64,000 nt of DNA from Sulfitobacter sp. F26169L (GTDB taxonomy: Bacteria; Pseudomonadota; Alphaproteobacteria; Rhodobacterales; Rhodobacteraceae), in NCBI RefSeq assembly GCF_026410285.1, contig NZ_JAPMLP010000001.1, forward strand, positions 310,001 through 374,000, written 5' to 3'. Positions 35,801-45,644 of this stretch are shown here, in pieces. Made by a program: the position numbers and the translations under genes. A model generated the notes under the pieces. It ran no database searches and was not told the origin of the DNA. It saw only the letters and a list, made by a program, of their open reading frames with translations. The first letter of the stretch is position 1, and each line of letters begins with the position of its first letter.

Positions 35801-36649
35801 AACCTGTAGCGCGACGGAGTTTTCACCGTCAAAGCGGGAGGTGCCAAGCCGGTCTTCGAATGTCAGATGGATTTGCGCAAGATCACCCAAAGTCACCACG
35901 CGGTCACCATTGGTTTTTACCGGGAGGTCATAGACATCCTGCGGCTCGTTGAAGCTTGACGGGATCTTGACCGAAAACGTGCCTGTATTGCTTTCAACTT
36001 CACCCGCCGCAATCAACTGGTTGTTGTTCTGGACAGTCTGGATCAGCTCGTTTGCCGTAACGTTGTAGGCCTCCAGCTTGAGCGGGTCGATCAACACCTC
36101 AAGCATTTCGTCACGGTTGCCCGCAATACCCGCTTCCAGCACCGCATCAAGCCCCTCCAGATCATCCTGAAGCTGCTTTGCATAACGCGCCATCGTGCGT
36201 TCCGGCACAGGGCCGGTCAGATTAACGATGATAATCGGGAATTCGGAAAAGTTGATTTCGTTGATCGTATAGGTTTCTGCCCCTTCGGGGAACTGGGCCT
36301 CGGCTGTGCTCATCGCGTCGCGCACATCGGCGATGATCGATGTCTTGTCCCATCCGAATTCGAATTCCAGCGCAAGGCCGGCATAATTCTCTGCGGCCGT
36401 GCCGGACATTTTTTTCAGACCGTCCAGATCGCTCAACTCGGTTTCCATGGGCTTGAGCAACAGCGTTTCCGCATCCGCTGCCGAAATGCCGGGGAAGGGG
36501 ACAGAAACAAACAGCGCAGGGATTTCGATGTCTGGCTCACCCTCTTTTGGCAGGGTGGAGTAGGCATAGGCACCAACAACAAGGCTGAGCAGAATAAATG
36601 CTACAACCATGCGGGCTCGGGATGCGGCCCAGTCAACGATACCGGTCAT
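32822..36649 (-). CDS. RND efflux permease, enlarged (1275 residues)
   Basis: This inner-membrane RND pump permease exports drugs or other small molecules with a periplasmic adaptor. It is about 230 residues longer than AcrB. Extra hydrophobic sequence lies between the two halves at about residues 485-635, seen as LPWYLHILFFPAAFLMIFPAL and FALVLIAVAVLVLALAGFMV. The TM4 motif reads GMLVDSAIVIVEY where AcrB has two aspartates, so one is Ser. The TM10 motif reads GIVVNNNIILID where AcrB has Lys. The gene starts within the adaptor stop (ATGA). Confidence 0.93.
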   Translation of the reverse strand: MTGIVDWAASRARMVVAFILLSLVVGAYAYSTLPKEGEPDIEIPALFVSVPFPGISAADAETLLLKPMETELSDLDGLKKMSGTAAENYAGLALEFEFGWDKTSIIADVRDAMSTAEAQFPEGAETYTINEINFSEFPIIIVNLTGPVPERTMARYAKQLQDDLEGLDAVLEAGIAGNRDEMLEVLIDPLKLEAYNVTANELIQTVQNNNQLIAAGEVESNTGTFSVKIPSSFNEPQDVYDLPVKTNGDRVVTLGDLAQIHLTFEDRLGTSRFDGENSVALQVVKRKGFNLIDTATAVKELVAEKSAKWPEELRTAVEVGTSNDQSRVVDSMVQQLLGSVFTAIALVMIVVLAALGIRAALLVGFAIPTSFLLCFAFLALMGISISNIVMFGLILAVGMLVDSAIVIVEYADQQQQKGSGPMQAYVEAAKRMWWPVISSTATTLCAFLPMLFWPGVPGEFMGMLPVTLIFVLSASLVVALVYLPVMGGVTGRLEQWMSANMARIAGLPWYLHILFFPAAFLMIFPALSLLAPSAPNAPGLLFSWIGMQFAAMDGLDLLTSVIPTFAKVFALVLIAVAVLVLALAGFMVLLLALFAVVTRMGKWGRWLTARLFRKEPDRIYAGYKRSPFGRLIEMITGNPVMPLVMCGFVFVFVGTTMIYFSNNSKGVEFFVESEPEQAIVYVLARGNLSLNEKDDLLRQAEQIVLDHPGIATAFAFAGEGGLNSNTGGSQAPKDLIGQVQFETIPWEDRMFQPELDGDIVIAELTERLSDIPGIQIEVLSLDMGPASGKPVHLRLKGDSFDDLVAATAMARDHFDTVPGLTLIEDTRPLPGIDWQIDVDVEKAGQYGADVLSVGAMVQLVTRGLLLDTMRVDSSDEEIEIRVRLPEADRLLSTLDTLKVRTPDGLIPLSNFVTRTPVPKLAEISRIDQKRYMDVKADVTAGLVKIVKATRAGENAALAPTLATLRPAGQDADFTAVDGTQYKITDRTATAAGLDFQADYDALKLRLVPVNANERIAEITKWVETADLPDGITYEWTGDQEEQAESQAFLSSAFAAALGLMFIILLAQFNSLYNSILVLTAVVLSTTGVLIGMLVMDQTFSIIMTGTGIVALAGIVVNNNIILIDTYQEYSQYMPRIEAIIRTAQARIRPVLLTTITTMAGLAPMMFGLSLDFANGGYTIDSPTSLWWKQLATAVVFGLGIATVLTLVVTPSLLAIRVWASTYAQWVARLLARMSMGRASRAARDWALVRDARRNATAELIWSDEMLDAQHRTPAE

Positions 36650-37884
36650 TGAACAGCCTCGCGCGGCGTAGGGGCAACTTTCACGCCTGCGATCACGTAT
36701 TCCTGACCCACAACAATCACGTTGGCCTCAGCCGGTAGTCCTGTAACCCAGACACCTTTGGCCGTGTCGCGCACCAGTTCCACTTCGTAGAATTCAACGA
36801 TATTATCCGCATCCACCACCCGCAGACCCAGCGAGCCTTCGTCATTCAGCGTCAGCGCGCTTTGCGGCACTAGATGCGCATTCGCCCCGTCCGACGCAAT
36901 GAGAATTTCGGCTGTCTGGCCGTCACGGATTTTCTGATCGGGGTTGGGTACGTTGATTTCAACACGGAACGTGCGCGTCTGCGGATCGGCAGAGCGCGAG
37001 ATAAACGTTACTTCGCCCTGCACATCGCCCCCGCCAGCAGCCAGTCGGGCGCTGGCCATTGCGCCGACCTGGATACGGTTCACATCGGTTTCAGGAATGA
37101 AACCAACCAGTTTAACGGGGTTGAGCTGGATCACGGTCGCGCACAAAGCCCCCGGTTGCAGCAGTGAACCAAGCTCGGCGGTGTCACTTTCCAGCAGGCC
37201 ACTGAACGGCGCCTTGATGACCAAACGGTCCAACTCGGCCTCTGCGCCGGCAACGGCGGCCTGCGCGGCCTCAATCCCCGACTGCGCCGCAGTCAGGCCC
37301 GATTGCGCGGAGCTGACAGCGGCCTGCGCCGTGGCTACCGCCGCGTCGGAACTGGCCAACCGCGAGTTCGAGGCAAAGCCGTCAGCGTTCAGGCGCGAGG
37401 ATGCGTTTTGATTGATCTCCGCTTCTTCCAGTTGCGCGCGCGCCTGCTCGACCCGTGCCTGTGCTTCGGGGACGCGTGATTTTGCCTCGGCAAGTTGTGC
37501 GCGTGCCTGTTGCAGTGCCGCGCGGCGGGTACCTTCATCCAGCTGGCACATGATTTGGTTTTCTTCGATCTGGGCGCCTTTGCGCAGCGGCTCCGAAATC
37601 ACCACCGCCGATGTTTCTGCACGCACATCAACCTGACGCGCCGCCGCCGTCTGGCCGCGCAAAACGACCGCACTGTCAATATTCTGGGCATTCAGGCGTT
37701 GCGTAACCACCTTGACCAGATTTTCCGCCGGCTGGTCGGTCTTTGCCGGTGTTTCCCCATCTTCGGGCTGCGCGGCCTCTGCGCTGTCAATTCCGAAGAA
37801 CCCCAACAGAGTGGGGCGTTCGAGAATCGCCATATACATGATTGCGGCCAAAGCTGCTGCGGCTAGAATGGGAAATATACGCAT
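36646..37884 (-). CDS. RND efflux periplasmic adaptor
   Basis: This 412-residue membrane-fusion protein has a signal or anchor (residues 1-19), a lipoyl/barrel-sandwich half ending VISEPLRKGAQIEENQ, and a long coiled-coil hairpin rich in Ala and Gln (about residues 110-210, with RARAQLEEAE-type heptads). The second lipoyl half is LVIKAPFSGLLESDTAELG, and beta-barrel segments follow. It links the permease to an outer-membrane channel, whose gene is not in the window. The ATG at 37884 has a GAGG site. A reading from 38034 is less likely. Confidence 0.92.
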   Translation of the reverse strand: MRIFPILAAAALAAIMYMAILERPTLLGFFGIDSAEAAQPEDGETPAKTDQPAENLVKVVTQRLNAQNIDSAVVLRGQTAAARQVDVRAETSAVVISEPLRKGAQIEENQIMCQLDEGTRRAALQQARAQLAEAKSRVPEAQARVEQARAQLEEAEINQNASSRLNADGFASNSRLASSDAAVATAQAAVSSAQSGLTAAQSGIEAAQAAVAGAEAELDRLVIKAPFSGLLESDTAELGSLLQPGALCATVIQLNPVKLVGFIPETDVNRIQVGAMASARLAAGGGDVQGEVTFISRSADPQTRTFRVEINVPNPDQKIRDGQTAEILIASDGANAHLVPQSALTLNDEGSLGLRVVDADNIVEFYEVELVRDTAKGVWVTGLPAEANVIVVGQEYVIAGVKVAPTPREAVQ

Positions 37885-38126
37885 ATGATGCCTCGTCTTT
37901 TGGGCGACAGTCGCGCTCCTCCTAATGGAGCGCGAACGAGTCTTGTGCGCTAAGTAGTGCAACAAAAGTGAACTGCCCAGTTCCGAATGCACGCTTTTTA
38001 TCATTTCTGGACCCTCTTCGCCATCTTTTTGCATGGTTTGCGGTGGTGCAGGTCCTGCTTGGGCCTTGGCTTGGGGATGCTGCTTCGTTAAGAGGGGCGA
38101 AACCGGTTAGGTAGAGGCAGCCCCTG

Positions 38127-38810
38127 ATGAGCGATAGCGACAGTTTTATCGAAGAAGTTACCGAAGAGTTGCGCCGCGACCAGATGATGGCAAAACTCAA
38201 GAAGTATGGCTGGATTGCCGTGCTGGTTGTGCTGCTGATCGTCGGCGGTGCTGCATTTTCGGAATACCGCAAGTCGCAAACGCGTGCGCAGGCCGAGGCG
38301 CTCGGCGATGCCATGTTGGCCGCTCTGGATAATGATGATCCCGGCGCCCGTGTTGCAGCATTGCAAGCGGTTGAGGCTGAGGCCCCTCGCGCGTCCGCTG
38401 TGCTGGCCCTGCTGACCGCTTCAGAACAGTTGGGCGCAGACGATCAGGAAGGCGCCTTAAGCAACCTGAATGCGGTCGCGACCAACGGCGACGTCCCCGA
38501 GATCTACCGCCAGATCGCCCAATTCAAGGCGTTAACCCTTCAGGCAGACACAATGCCTGCCGCTGAACGCAAGCAGGGGTTTGAATCGCTGGCCATGGCG
38601 GGGGGCAGCCTGCGCCTGATGGCGCAAGAGCAACTTGCACTGATCGCCATTCAGGAAGGCGAGACTGAAGCTGCGATTGCAACGTATCAGGATATTCTTG
38701 CGGATGCACAGGTTACACCGGACTTGCAACAGCGTGCGTTGCAGGTGATTGTGGCCTTGGGCGGGGAGCCTGATCTGAGCGGCGCACCCCAAAACGACAG
38801 TAACGGATAA
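38127..38810 (+). CDS. YfgM-like TPR membrane protein
   Basis: This 227-residue protein has one N-terminal membrane helix (about residues 29-46, after the basic AKLKKYG) and a periplasmic tetratricopeptide-like region (QEGALSNLNAVAT, EGETEAAIATYQDILAD). The architecture and neighbours match Escherichia coli YfgM, an ancillary factor of the SecYEG/chaperone network. It is followed by bamB and der, exactly as yfgM is in E. coli. Confidence 0.85.
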   Translation: MSDSDSFIEEVTEELRRDQMMAKLKKYGWIAVLVVLLIVGGAAFSEYRKSQTRAQAEALGDAMLAALDNDDPGARVAALQAVEAEAPRASAVLALLTASEQLGADDQEGALSNLNAVATNGDVPEIYRQIAQFKALTLQADTMPAAERKQGFESLAMAGGSLRLMAQEQLALIAIQEGETEAAIATYQDILADAQVTPDLQQRALQVIVALGGEPDLSGAPQNDSNG

Positions 38811-38876
38811 CAGGACCGCTGCGCGTAGCCGTGCAGATGGCACCACCGGCGAGACGCAGACCAGAGTGAGCAGGCA

Positions 38877-40250
38877 ATGACACAAACGAGCTTTCCTACG
38901 CAGCGCAAACTGACAACGCTGCCCCGTGCCATGATGCTGGGGTTTCTGGGAGCTGCGGCCCTTTTGGCAGCATGTAGCGAACCGGATGTCATCCTGCCGG
39001 GACAGCGCGAAGATATCCGTTCGGTTTTGCAGGACCAATCCGACATTAACAATGATGCAGCCACGTTTGAAGGTAATCGGTCACGCGCTATTTCGCTGCC
39101 TGCAGCGCGGGTAAATGCCGATTGGTCACATTCCACAGGCAGCGCGGCAACGCGGGTCAGCCATGCGGCGCTGGGCACCAATCTGACACTTGCCTGGGCC
39201 GCCGACATTGGCGAAGGCGACAGCCGCAAGCACCGCATCACAGCCGATCCGGTAGTGGCAGGCGGACGGGTATTCACGCTGGATGCGCAATCAGTCGTTT
39301 CAGCCACGTCAACCGCCGGCGCGCCACTGTGGCAGGTTGATCTGCGCCCCGCGCGCGATCAGGCCGGTGATGCCTCGGGCGGCGGTTTGGTGGTATCGGG
39401 CGGTACGGTGTATGTCTCGGTCGGGATCGGCGTTCTGGCGGCACTGGATGCCAGCAACGGCACCGTGCGCTGGACACAGCAACTGGATGCAAGCGGTTCC
39501 GGTACGCCGTCGGTATCTGGCGACCTCGTCTATGTCACGGCTGGCGATAACACCGGTTGGGCCGTAAACCGCAAGGATGGCACGGTCGAGTGGCAAATCG
39601 GATCGTCGGGGGACACAAACAATATTCTCGGCGCCCCTGCACCTGCCATAACGGATGATCTGGCGATCTTCGCCTTTGGTTCGGGAGAGCTTCAGGCGGT
39701 GTTCCGCCGCGGCGGCCTGAACCGCTGGGACGCATCTGTGCTGGGCAAGCGCGGCGGCCGCGCCCTCAGCAATGTATCCGATGTCACGGCTGCGCCGGTT
39801 GTGTCGGGAGATCGCGTGTATGTCGGCAACCAGTCAGGCCGTATCGCCGCGCTGGAACTGGCATCGGGCGCGCGTATCTGGACCGCGCGTGACGGCGCAA
39901 TCGGCCCTGTCTGGCCCGTGGGCGGCAGTGTCTTTGTGCTAAGCGATCTGAACGAACTGCTGCGTCTTGATGCAAGTGACGGATCGAAAATCTGGGGGGT
40001 CGAACTGCCCAACTTTGTGCAGCGCAAACCCAAAAAGCAGGCAGCTGTTTATGCTCACCACGGGCCGATCCTTGCAGGCGGTCGTATTGTTATCGCCTCG
40101 GGTGATGGCGCATTGCGCAGCTATGATCCGACCAACGGCGCGCTGGTTGCGTCGGTGGAAATTCCGGGCGGGGCCACAACCGCACCTGTTGTTGCAGGCC
40201 GCACGCTTTACGTTGTCTCTGCGGATGGCAAATTGCTGGCCTACCGCTAG
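38877..40250 (+). CDS. bamB: Outer-membrane assembly lipoprotein BamB-like (PQQ-type beta propeller)
   Basis: This 457-residue protein has a lipoprotein signal with lipobox LLAAC (Cys at about 33) and a beta-propeller of PQQ-like repeats ([51 protein letters not shown]). BamB supports the BAM complex that inserts outer-membrane proteins. The order yfgM-bamB-der strongly supports the name. A second ATG near residue 19 would still leave a lipoprotein signal. Confidence 0.9.
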   Translation: MTQTSFPTQRKLTTLPRAMMLGFLGAAALLAACSEPDVILPGQREDIRSVLQDQSDINNDAATFEGNRSRAISLPAARVNADWSHSTGSAATRVSHAALGTNLTLAWAADIGEGDSRKHRITADPVVAGGRVFTLDAQSVVSATSTAGAPLWQVDLRPARDQAGDASGGGLVVSGGTVYVSVGIGVLAALDASNGTVRWTQQLDASGSGTPSVSGDLVYVTAGDNTGWAVNRKDGTVEWQIGSSGDTNNILGAPAPAITDDLAIFAFGSGELQAVFRRGGLNRWDASVLGKRGGRALSNVSDVTAAPVVSGDRVYVGNQSGRIAALELASGARIWTARDGAIGPVWPVGGSVFVLSDLNELLRLDASDGSKIWGVELPNFVQRKPKKQAAVYAHHGPILAGGRIVIASGDGALRSYDPTNGALVASVEIPGGATTAPVVAGRTLYVVSADGKLLAYR

Positions 40251-40330
40251 GGCGTCAGACCGACAGGGCTTTCGCTGCGCGGCGCTTTGCGCTATGGCGC
40301 GTGTCTAACGCCGTTTTCGGAGCCAGCCAG

Positions 40331-41815
40331 ATGTCCTTCACCCTTGCTATCGTGGGCCGCCCCAATGTGGGTAAATCCACGCTGTTTAACCGCCTTGTCG
40401 GCAAACGCCTTGCGTTGGTCGATGACCAACCCGGCGTGACGCGTGACTTGCGCGAAGGCGCAGCGCGGCTGGCCGATCTGCGGTTTACCGTGATTGATAC
40501 CGCCGGTCTGGAAGAAGTCACCGACGACAGCCTTCAGGGGCGTATGCGCCGCCTGACCGAACGGGCCGTGGATATGGCTGATGTCTGCCTGTTCATGATT
40601 GACGCCCGTGTCGGCGTCACGCCCTCGGATCTTGTATTCGCTGACATCCTGCGCAAACGCTCGGCTCATGTTATTCTGGCTGCAAACAAGGCTGAAGGCA
40701 ACGCTGCCGAAGCTGGCGTTCTGGAAGCCTATTCGCTGGGGCTGGGGGAACCTGTGCGCCTGTCTGCCGAACACGGGGAGGGTTTTCCCGATCTCTATTC
40801 CATTCTGATGCCGCTGGCGGACCAGTTTGCCGAACGTGCGAATGACGACTCGCCCGAAGTGGATGTCGACATTGACGAAGAAGATGACGGAGACGTTGAT
40901 GCCGCGCGCGTGCCAACATTGGCGCGCCCGCTACAGGTTGCCGTAGTCGGGCGACCCAATGCTGGTAAATCGACACTGATCAACCAGATATTAAAAGAAG
41001 ATCGTTTGCTGACCGGTCCCGAAGCGGGAATCACCCGCGATGCGATATCGTTGACCACGATGTGGGACGACGTGCCGATGCGTATTTTTGATACAGCCGG
41101 AATGCGCAAAAAGGCCAAGATACAGGAGAAGCTGGAAAAACTCAGTGTTAGCGACGGCTTGCGCGCAGTAAAGTTTGCCGAAGTAGTGGTTGTGCTGCTG
41201 GATGCGGAAATTCCGTTTGAACAGCAGGATTTGCGCATCGCCGATCTGGCCGAGCGTGAAGGCCGCGCTGTCGTGGTTGCGGTGAATAAATGGGACATTG
41301 AGGAAGACCGTCAGGGCAAGTTGAAAGAGCTTAAAGAAAGCTTCGAGCGGTTGTTGCCGCAGTTGCGCGGCGCGCCGCTGATCACGGTATCGGCCAAAAC
41401 GGGCAGAGGGCTGGACCGCCTGCATCAGGCCATAATGCGTGCCTATGAGATGTGGAACCGCCGCGTGACGACGGCACAGTTGAACCGCTGGCTTTCCGGT
41501 ATGATGGAGGCGCACCCGCCCCCCGCACCGCAGGGTAAGCGCATCAAAATGCGCTACATGACCCAAGCCAAAACCCGTCCGCCGGGGTTCGTGGTGATGT
41601 GTAGCCATCCTGACAAAGTGCCCGAAAGCTACAGCCGCTATCTGGTGAACGGTCTGCGGGTTGATTTCGACATGCCCGGCACGCCGATCCGTCTGTGGAT
41701 GCGCGGCCAGTCCGATGCGAACCCCTACAAAGGGCGCAAAAAGGCGGCACCGTCCAAATTGCGCAAACACACCGACGGGCGGCGCAAAGATCCGAAAACC
41801 GGCCGCAATGTATGA
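40331..41815 (+). CDS. der: Ribosome biogenesis GTPase Der (EngA)
   Basis: This 494-residue essential GTPase acts in 50S ribosome assembly. Two tandem G domains are visible: [14 protein letters not shown] with DTAGLEE (residues 8-60) and [15 protein letters not shown] with [11 protein letters not shown] (near residues 206-265), plus NKWD in the second. The C-terminal KH-like domain ends in a basic tail. The first domain's NKxD reads NKAE, a tolerated variant. The ATG at 40331 is chosen because [11 protein letters not shown] is the family start. Confidence 0.96.
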   Translation: MSFTLAIVGRPNVGKSTLFNRLVGKRLALVDDQPGVTRDLREGAARLADLRFTVIDTAGLEEVTDDSLQGRMRRLTERAVDMADVCLFMIDARVGVTPSDLVFADILRKRSAHVILAANKAEGNAAEAGVLEAYSLGLGEPVRLSAEHGEGFPDLYSILMPLADQFAERANDDSPEVDVDIDEEDDGDVDAARVPTLARPLQVAVVGRPNAGKSTLINQILKEDRLLTGPEAGITRDAISLTTMWDDVPMRIFDTAGMRKKAKIQEKLEKLSVSDGLRAVKFAEVVVVLLDAEIPFEQQDLRIADLAEREGRAVVVAVNKWDIEEDRQGKLKELKESFERLLPQLRGAPLITVSAKTGRGLDRLHQAIMRAYEMWNRRVTTAQLNRWLSGMMEAHPPPAPQGKRIKMRYMTQAKTRPPGFVVMCSHPDKVPESYSRYLVNGLRVDFDMPGTPIRLWMRGQSDANPYKGRKKAAPSKLRKHTDGRRKDPKTGRNV

Positions 41816-41822
41816 ACCGTCA

Positions 41823-41847
41823 GGCGCGCCTTATACGGTGGCGCGCC
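41823..41847. terminator. Repeated GGCGCGCC palindrome between convergent genes
   Basis: Two GGCGCGCC copies, 9 bases apart, can form an 8-base hairpin between the der stop and the end of the TspO-like gene. There is no T-run, so a terminator role is tentative. Confidence 0.3.
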
Positions 41848-42541
41848 ACGCCTTGTATGTCGGCATCAGCATCGCCAGCGCGCCACCGGCGGCCAGTGCT
41901 GCGACGGTGCTGTTAACGCCAAGGTTCTGCACCACCACAGCAACAAGCGCCCAGATCACGGCAATGCCGTAGCTGGGTGCACGGCCAAGCTGGCTCTGCA
42001 CACCTGACGCGATGACCAGCGCCAGAAACACCATCGCCAAAGCTGCTGTCGACGCATCCAGCAGGCCGTAGCCTGCAAGCAACAGCCCAAGCGAGACGCA
42101 GGAGGCGGCACTGAGCCACCCCGCATACAGCCCCACAGGCAAGGACGCGAACCAGCGATCCTCGACAGGGCTGCGAAACAGCGCCACCAGCGCGCTGATC
42201 AGCATCACCCAGATCAGCACCGTGGCCCAGATCGCGCTGTTCATCGCGACAACCAGCCAGATTGCGCCGACGGCAAGCGAGGGGATCAGCGCGGTGCGCA
42301 TAGGATGCCAGCGCGCATCATCGCGCCGTTTCCACAGGCCGTATCCCATGCCAACCACCAGCCACAGATAAATGACGCCCCAGATTGCAAACGCATAACC
42401 GGCAGGTTGAACAGGAGGATCGACTTGCGGGATCGGGAACAGTTCGGGATCGAAGCCGCCAAAATCCTCCACCATCAGGGGCGACAGGGCAAACAGCCCT
42501 GCCAGAATAAAAACAACAATCGCGATGACTTTGCGTGACAT
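41831..42541 (-). CDS. TspO/MBR-related multi-pass membrane protein
   Basis: This 236-residue inner-membrane protein has about seven hydrophobic segments. PAGYAFAIWGVIYLWLVVGMGYG near residue 46 recalls the tryptophan-rich sensory family. It is longer than canonical TspO (about 160 residues), so equivalence is uncertain. The start at MSRKVIAIV (42541) is preferred. It is divergent from the DUF2235 gene, with 63 bases between them, and may share a promoter region. Function unknown; porphyrin or lipid sensing is only an analogy. Confidence 0.75.
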   Translation of the reverse strand: MSRKVIAIVVFILAGLFALSPLMVEDFGGFDPELFPIPQVDPPVQPAGYAFAIWGVIYLWLVVGMGYGLWKRRDDARWHPMRTALIPSLAVGAIWLVVAMNSAIWATVLIWVMLISALVALFRSPVEDRWFASLPVGLYAGWLSAASCVSLGLLLAGYGLLDASTAALAMVFLALVIASGVQSQLGRAPSYGIAVIWALVAVVVQNLGVNSTVAALAAGGALAMLMPTYKAWRATV

Positions 42542-42604
42542 GGTATTCTTTCTGGTCAAAACTGTTTCCTGCTTTCAAAGATATTGCACAAAGGAATTTT
42601 GCCA

Positions 42605-43801
42605 ATGGCCAAAATCGCTATTTTTTGCGACGGAACGTGGAACAGTCCGACGATGAAACAGCCCACCCATGTTGTGCGCCTATTTGAAAAAACCCGCCAG
42701 ACAAACGCCCAGCATACGCATTATTTCGAAGGCGTGGGAAGCGGCGGTGGCGAGGTCAACTTTCTGGCCAGAACCCTGATGAAGATCGGCGGCGGTGCCT
42801 TTGGCTGGGGACTGAACGAAAATATCAAACGCGCCTACGCGGCGGTCTGCGAAGATTACGAAGCGGGAGACGAAATTTTTATCTTCGGGTTTTCGCGCGG
42901 CGCCTATACGGCCCGCTCGCTTGCGGGAATGATCCGCAAATGCGGCATCCTTTCCGATCCGACACCGCAGAACCTGAGCGAGGCGTTTCGTCTTTATCGT
43001 AAACCGGGACCGGAAAACCACCCCGATGCGCTGCGTGTCCTGAATGCACGGCGCAAACTGTCCCCGCGGTTTGCGACCTCGCGCGCGGATATGGATTGGC
43101 GTCAGGTCAACCCGTGGCGCGATGATCCTGCGCAGATGCACAAGGTTGAAATCGCCTATCTGGGCATCTGGGACACAGTTGGTTCACTGGGTATTCCCGC
43201 GCCGCTATTGGGGCCTATAGCCACCCTTTGGAACAAGAAATTCCGCTTTCACGACACGCTGCTCAGCTCGCTTGTGAAATCCGCCCGCCATGCGGTGGCA
43301 CTGGACGAGCGGCGGGTGTTTTACCGTCCCACCCTGTGGGACAATCTGGAAGCATCACGCGATGACGAGGGGCTAAATCGCGGTGACCGCAGTGAAATGC
43401 GCCCGTACCAGCAGGTGTGGTTCACCGGCACGCATGCCATTGTCGGCGGCTCTGCGCCCAAGGCGCGCGCGCTGACGGGGCAATCCTTGCAGTGGATTGC
43501 AGAAGGCGCGCAGGCAGCAGGACTGGATATTGACATGGATGATCTTCTGGACCGTGTGCCCGATCCCATGGCCGATAGCGCCACGTTGAGCCAGCCACCA
43601 TGGCTGTACACCGTGGCAGGGCAGTGGCTGAAATGGCGCAAAGGGCCGGGGCATCCGATTGATCTGCATCCAAGCGCGGACAAGCGGGTAAAGGGGCGGC
43701 GCGATTACCGGCCCAGATCGTTGAAAAGCCTGCTGCCGGAATTGTTTGGCGAAGCGCCTATCACGCCGCCACCGCGCAGGCGGAGCGAGCCGGAGCGCTA
43801 G
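42605..43801 (+). CDS. DUF2235 alpha/beta hydrolase
   Basis: This 398-residue protein has the DUF2235 (T6SS phospholipase effector Tle1-like) fold. The opening strand-loop IAIFCDGTWNSP holds the conserved Asp-Gly-Thr, GFSRGAYTARSLAGMI near residue 101 is the serine nucleophile elbow, and YLGIWDTVGSLG near 183 carries the catalytic Asp. No signal peptide is seen and no type VI secretion genes are nearby, so an effector role is not supported here. The ATG at 42605 follows AAAGGAA. Confidence 0.9.
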   Translation: MAKIAIFCDGTWNSPTMKQPTHVVRLFEKTRQTNAQHTHYFEGVGSGGGEVNFLARTLMKIGGGAFGWGLNENIKRAYAAVCEDYEAGDEIFIFGFSRGAYTARSLAGMIRKCGILSDPTPQNLSEAFRLYRKPGPENHPDALRVLNARRKLSPRFATSRADMDWRQVNPWRDDPAQMHKVEIAYLGIWDTVGSLGIPAPLLGPIATLWNKKFRFHDTLLSSLVKSARHAVALDERRVFYRPTLWDNLEASRDDEGLNRGDRSEMRPYQQVWFTGTHAIVGGSAPKARALTGQSLQWIAEGAQAAGLDIDMDDLLDRVPDPMADSATLSQPPWLYTVAGQWLKWRKGPGHPIDLHPSADKRVKGRRDYRPRSLKSLLPELFGEAPITPPPRRRSEPER

Positions 43802-43819
43802 GCCCCGACCCGAAACGGT

Positions 43820-45112
43820 TTACGCAAGCGTGCCGTCCAGCGTGAGCGTGGTCTTGCCGCCAAGATAGGGCGCAAGCACAGCAGGTAGCTTTACGGTGCC
43901 GTCTTCCTGCTGACCGTTTTCCAGCACGGCGATCAGGCAGCGCCCGACCGCAAGGCCGGATCCGTTGAGCGTATGCACAAACTGCGGCTTGCCACCATCG
44001 GCGGGCTTGAACCGCGCGTTCATGCGGCGCGCCTGAAAATCTCCTGTGGTCGAAACAGAACTGATTTCGCGGTAGGTGTTCTGGCCGGGCAACCACGCCT
44101 CGATGTCATAGGTGCGCCGTGCGCCGAACCCCATATCGCCGGTGCACAGGATAATTGTGCGGTAGGGCACTTCAAGCGCCTCAAGGATGCCTTCGGCACA
44201 GGCCAGCATCCGCTTTTGCTCGGCGTCTGACTCTTCGGGCAGGGTGATCGACACCATTTCGACCTTCTCGAACTGGTGCTGGCGCAGCATACCGGATGTG
44301 TCACGCCCCGCACTCCCCGCCTCCGAACGGAAGCAAACGGTGTGCGCAGTCATGCGGCGGGGCAGATCGGCGGCGTCCAGCGTATCATTTGCAACCGTGT
44401 AGGTCAGGGGTACTTCCGAGGTGGGCACCAGCCACATGCCGTCTTCGGTGCGATAGCTGTCACTGCCAAATTTGGGCAGCTTGTCGGTGCCATACATCGC
44501 CTCGTCACGCACCAGAACAGGCGAATTCACTTCGGTCAGACCGTTCTGATCGACATGGGTATCCAGCATGAACTGGCCAAGCGCGCGGTGGATCCGCGCC
44601 ACACCGCGTTTGAGCATGACAAACCGCGCGCCGGATGTTTTGGCTGCCGTTTCGAAATCCATCGAGGCGGCGACACAGTCCAGATCGTAATGCTCGCGCG
44701 GGGTGAAGCTGAAGGATGGCACATCCCCCCAGCGCTTTATCTCGACGTTGCTGTCCTCGTCCGGACCGTCGGGCACATCATCGGCGGGAATGTTGGGGAT
44801 GCGCGCCAGCATATCGGTCAGCTTGGCATCCAGCTCCTTGGCTTCCGTCTGCATTGCGGCCACTTCGGCCTTTTTGTCAGATACTAGCGCACGCAGGCGT
44901 TCGAATTCTGCGTCATCACCCTTGGCCTTTGCTGCGCCCACCTGCTTGGAGGCAGCGTTCTGTTCGGCTTGTGCGGCTTCGGCAGCCTGAATTTTTGCGC
45001 GCCGCGCAGTGTCGAGTTCTAGGATAGAGGACGACAGCGCCGCATCGCCGCGCCGCGCTAGCGCTGCGTCAAAAGCATCGGGGTTTTCGCGTATGGCACG
45101 AATATCATGCAT
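43820..45112 (-). CDS. serS: Seryl-tRNA synthetase
   Basis: This 430-residue class II aminoacyl-tRNA synthetase charges tRNA-Ser. An N-terminal coiled-coil arm (about residues 27-105, Ala/Lys/Glu-rich) is followed by the catalytic core. Motif 2 is [26 protein letters not shown] near residues 265-290, and motif 3 is [17 protein letters not shown] near 385. Length and order match bacterial SerRS. A 215-base gap with no gene separates it from divergent yajC. Confidence 0.97.
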   Translation of the reverse strand: MHDIRAIRENPDAFDAALARRGDAALSSSILELDTARRAKIQAAEAAQAEQNAASKQVGAAKAKGDDAEFERLRALVSDKKAEVAAMQTEAKELDAKLTDMLARIPNIPADDVPDGPDEDSNVEIKRWGDVPSFSFTPREHYDLDCVAASMDFETAAKTSGARFVMLKRGVARIHRALGQFMLDTHVDQNGLTEVNSPVLVRDEAMYGTDKLPKFGSDSYRTEDGMWLVPTSEVPLTYTVANDTLDAADLPRRMTAHTVCFRSEAGSAGRDTSGMLRQHQFEKVEMVSITLPEESDAEQKRMLACAEGILEALEVPYRTIILCTGDMGFGARRTYDIEAWLPGQNTYREISSVSTTGDFQARRMNARFKPADGGKPQFVHTLNGSGLAVGRCLIAVLENGQQEDGTVKLPAVLAPYLGGKTTLTLDGTLA

Positions 45113-45328
45113 CTGTCTGTCCTTCGTTGAATGAATCGTCTACGCCGCGTTATGGCCGATAATTCCGCCCTAGAATAGAGGGGGGCCGTGCGCCGTGTCG
45201 AAACTTGTGCAAATGGGCTGTTTTGCGCGGTGCGGTGCCTTGCAAACCGCCTGTCCCGCGCATAGGTTCCAGCGAACTTTGAACCAAAGGGGCATCCCCC
45301 CCTGCAAGCCGTATAAAAGGACTATTCC

Positions 45329-45607
45329 ATGTCAGGCATTGAGCAATTTATCCCGCTGATCCTTATTTTCGGGATCATGTATTTCCTGCTGATCCGTCCA
45401 CAGCAGAAAAAGCTCAAGGATCATCAGGCGATGGTTGCGGCCCTGCGCCGTGGTGATCAAGTGGTCACCCAAGGCGGAATCGTGGGTAAGGTTGTGAAAG
45501 TCAAAGATGACGGCGAGGTCGAAGTTGAAATTGCCGATGGCATCAAGGTGCGCGTGATCCAGAGCACAATCGCAACTGTGATCAACAAGACCGAACCGGC
45601 CAAGTAA
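45329..45607 (+). CDS. yajC: Preprotein translocase subunit YajC
   Basis: This 92-residue single-pass inner-membrane protein associates with SecDF. The hydrophobic start (LILIFGIMYFLLIRPQQKKLKDHQ) is diagnostic, followed by GDQVVTQGGIVGKVVKV. It precedes secD by 37 bases, the classical yajC-secD-secF order. Confidence 0.96.
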   Translation: MSGIEQFIPLILIFGIMYFLLIRPQQKKLKDHQAMVAALRRGDQVVTQGGIVGKVVKVKDDGEVEVEIADGIKVRVIQSTIATVINKTEPAK

Positions 45608-45644
45608 CCCTTCCAACACGACAAGAGATAAAGGCGGGCGGCTC

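Noticed and set aside
37200-37560. Internal repeats in the RND adaptor gene
   Set aside because: These are the Ala/Gln heptads of the adaptor's coiled-coil hairpin, not DNA repeats or a CRISPR array.
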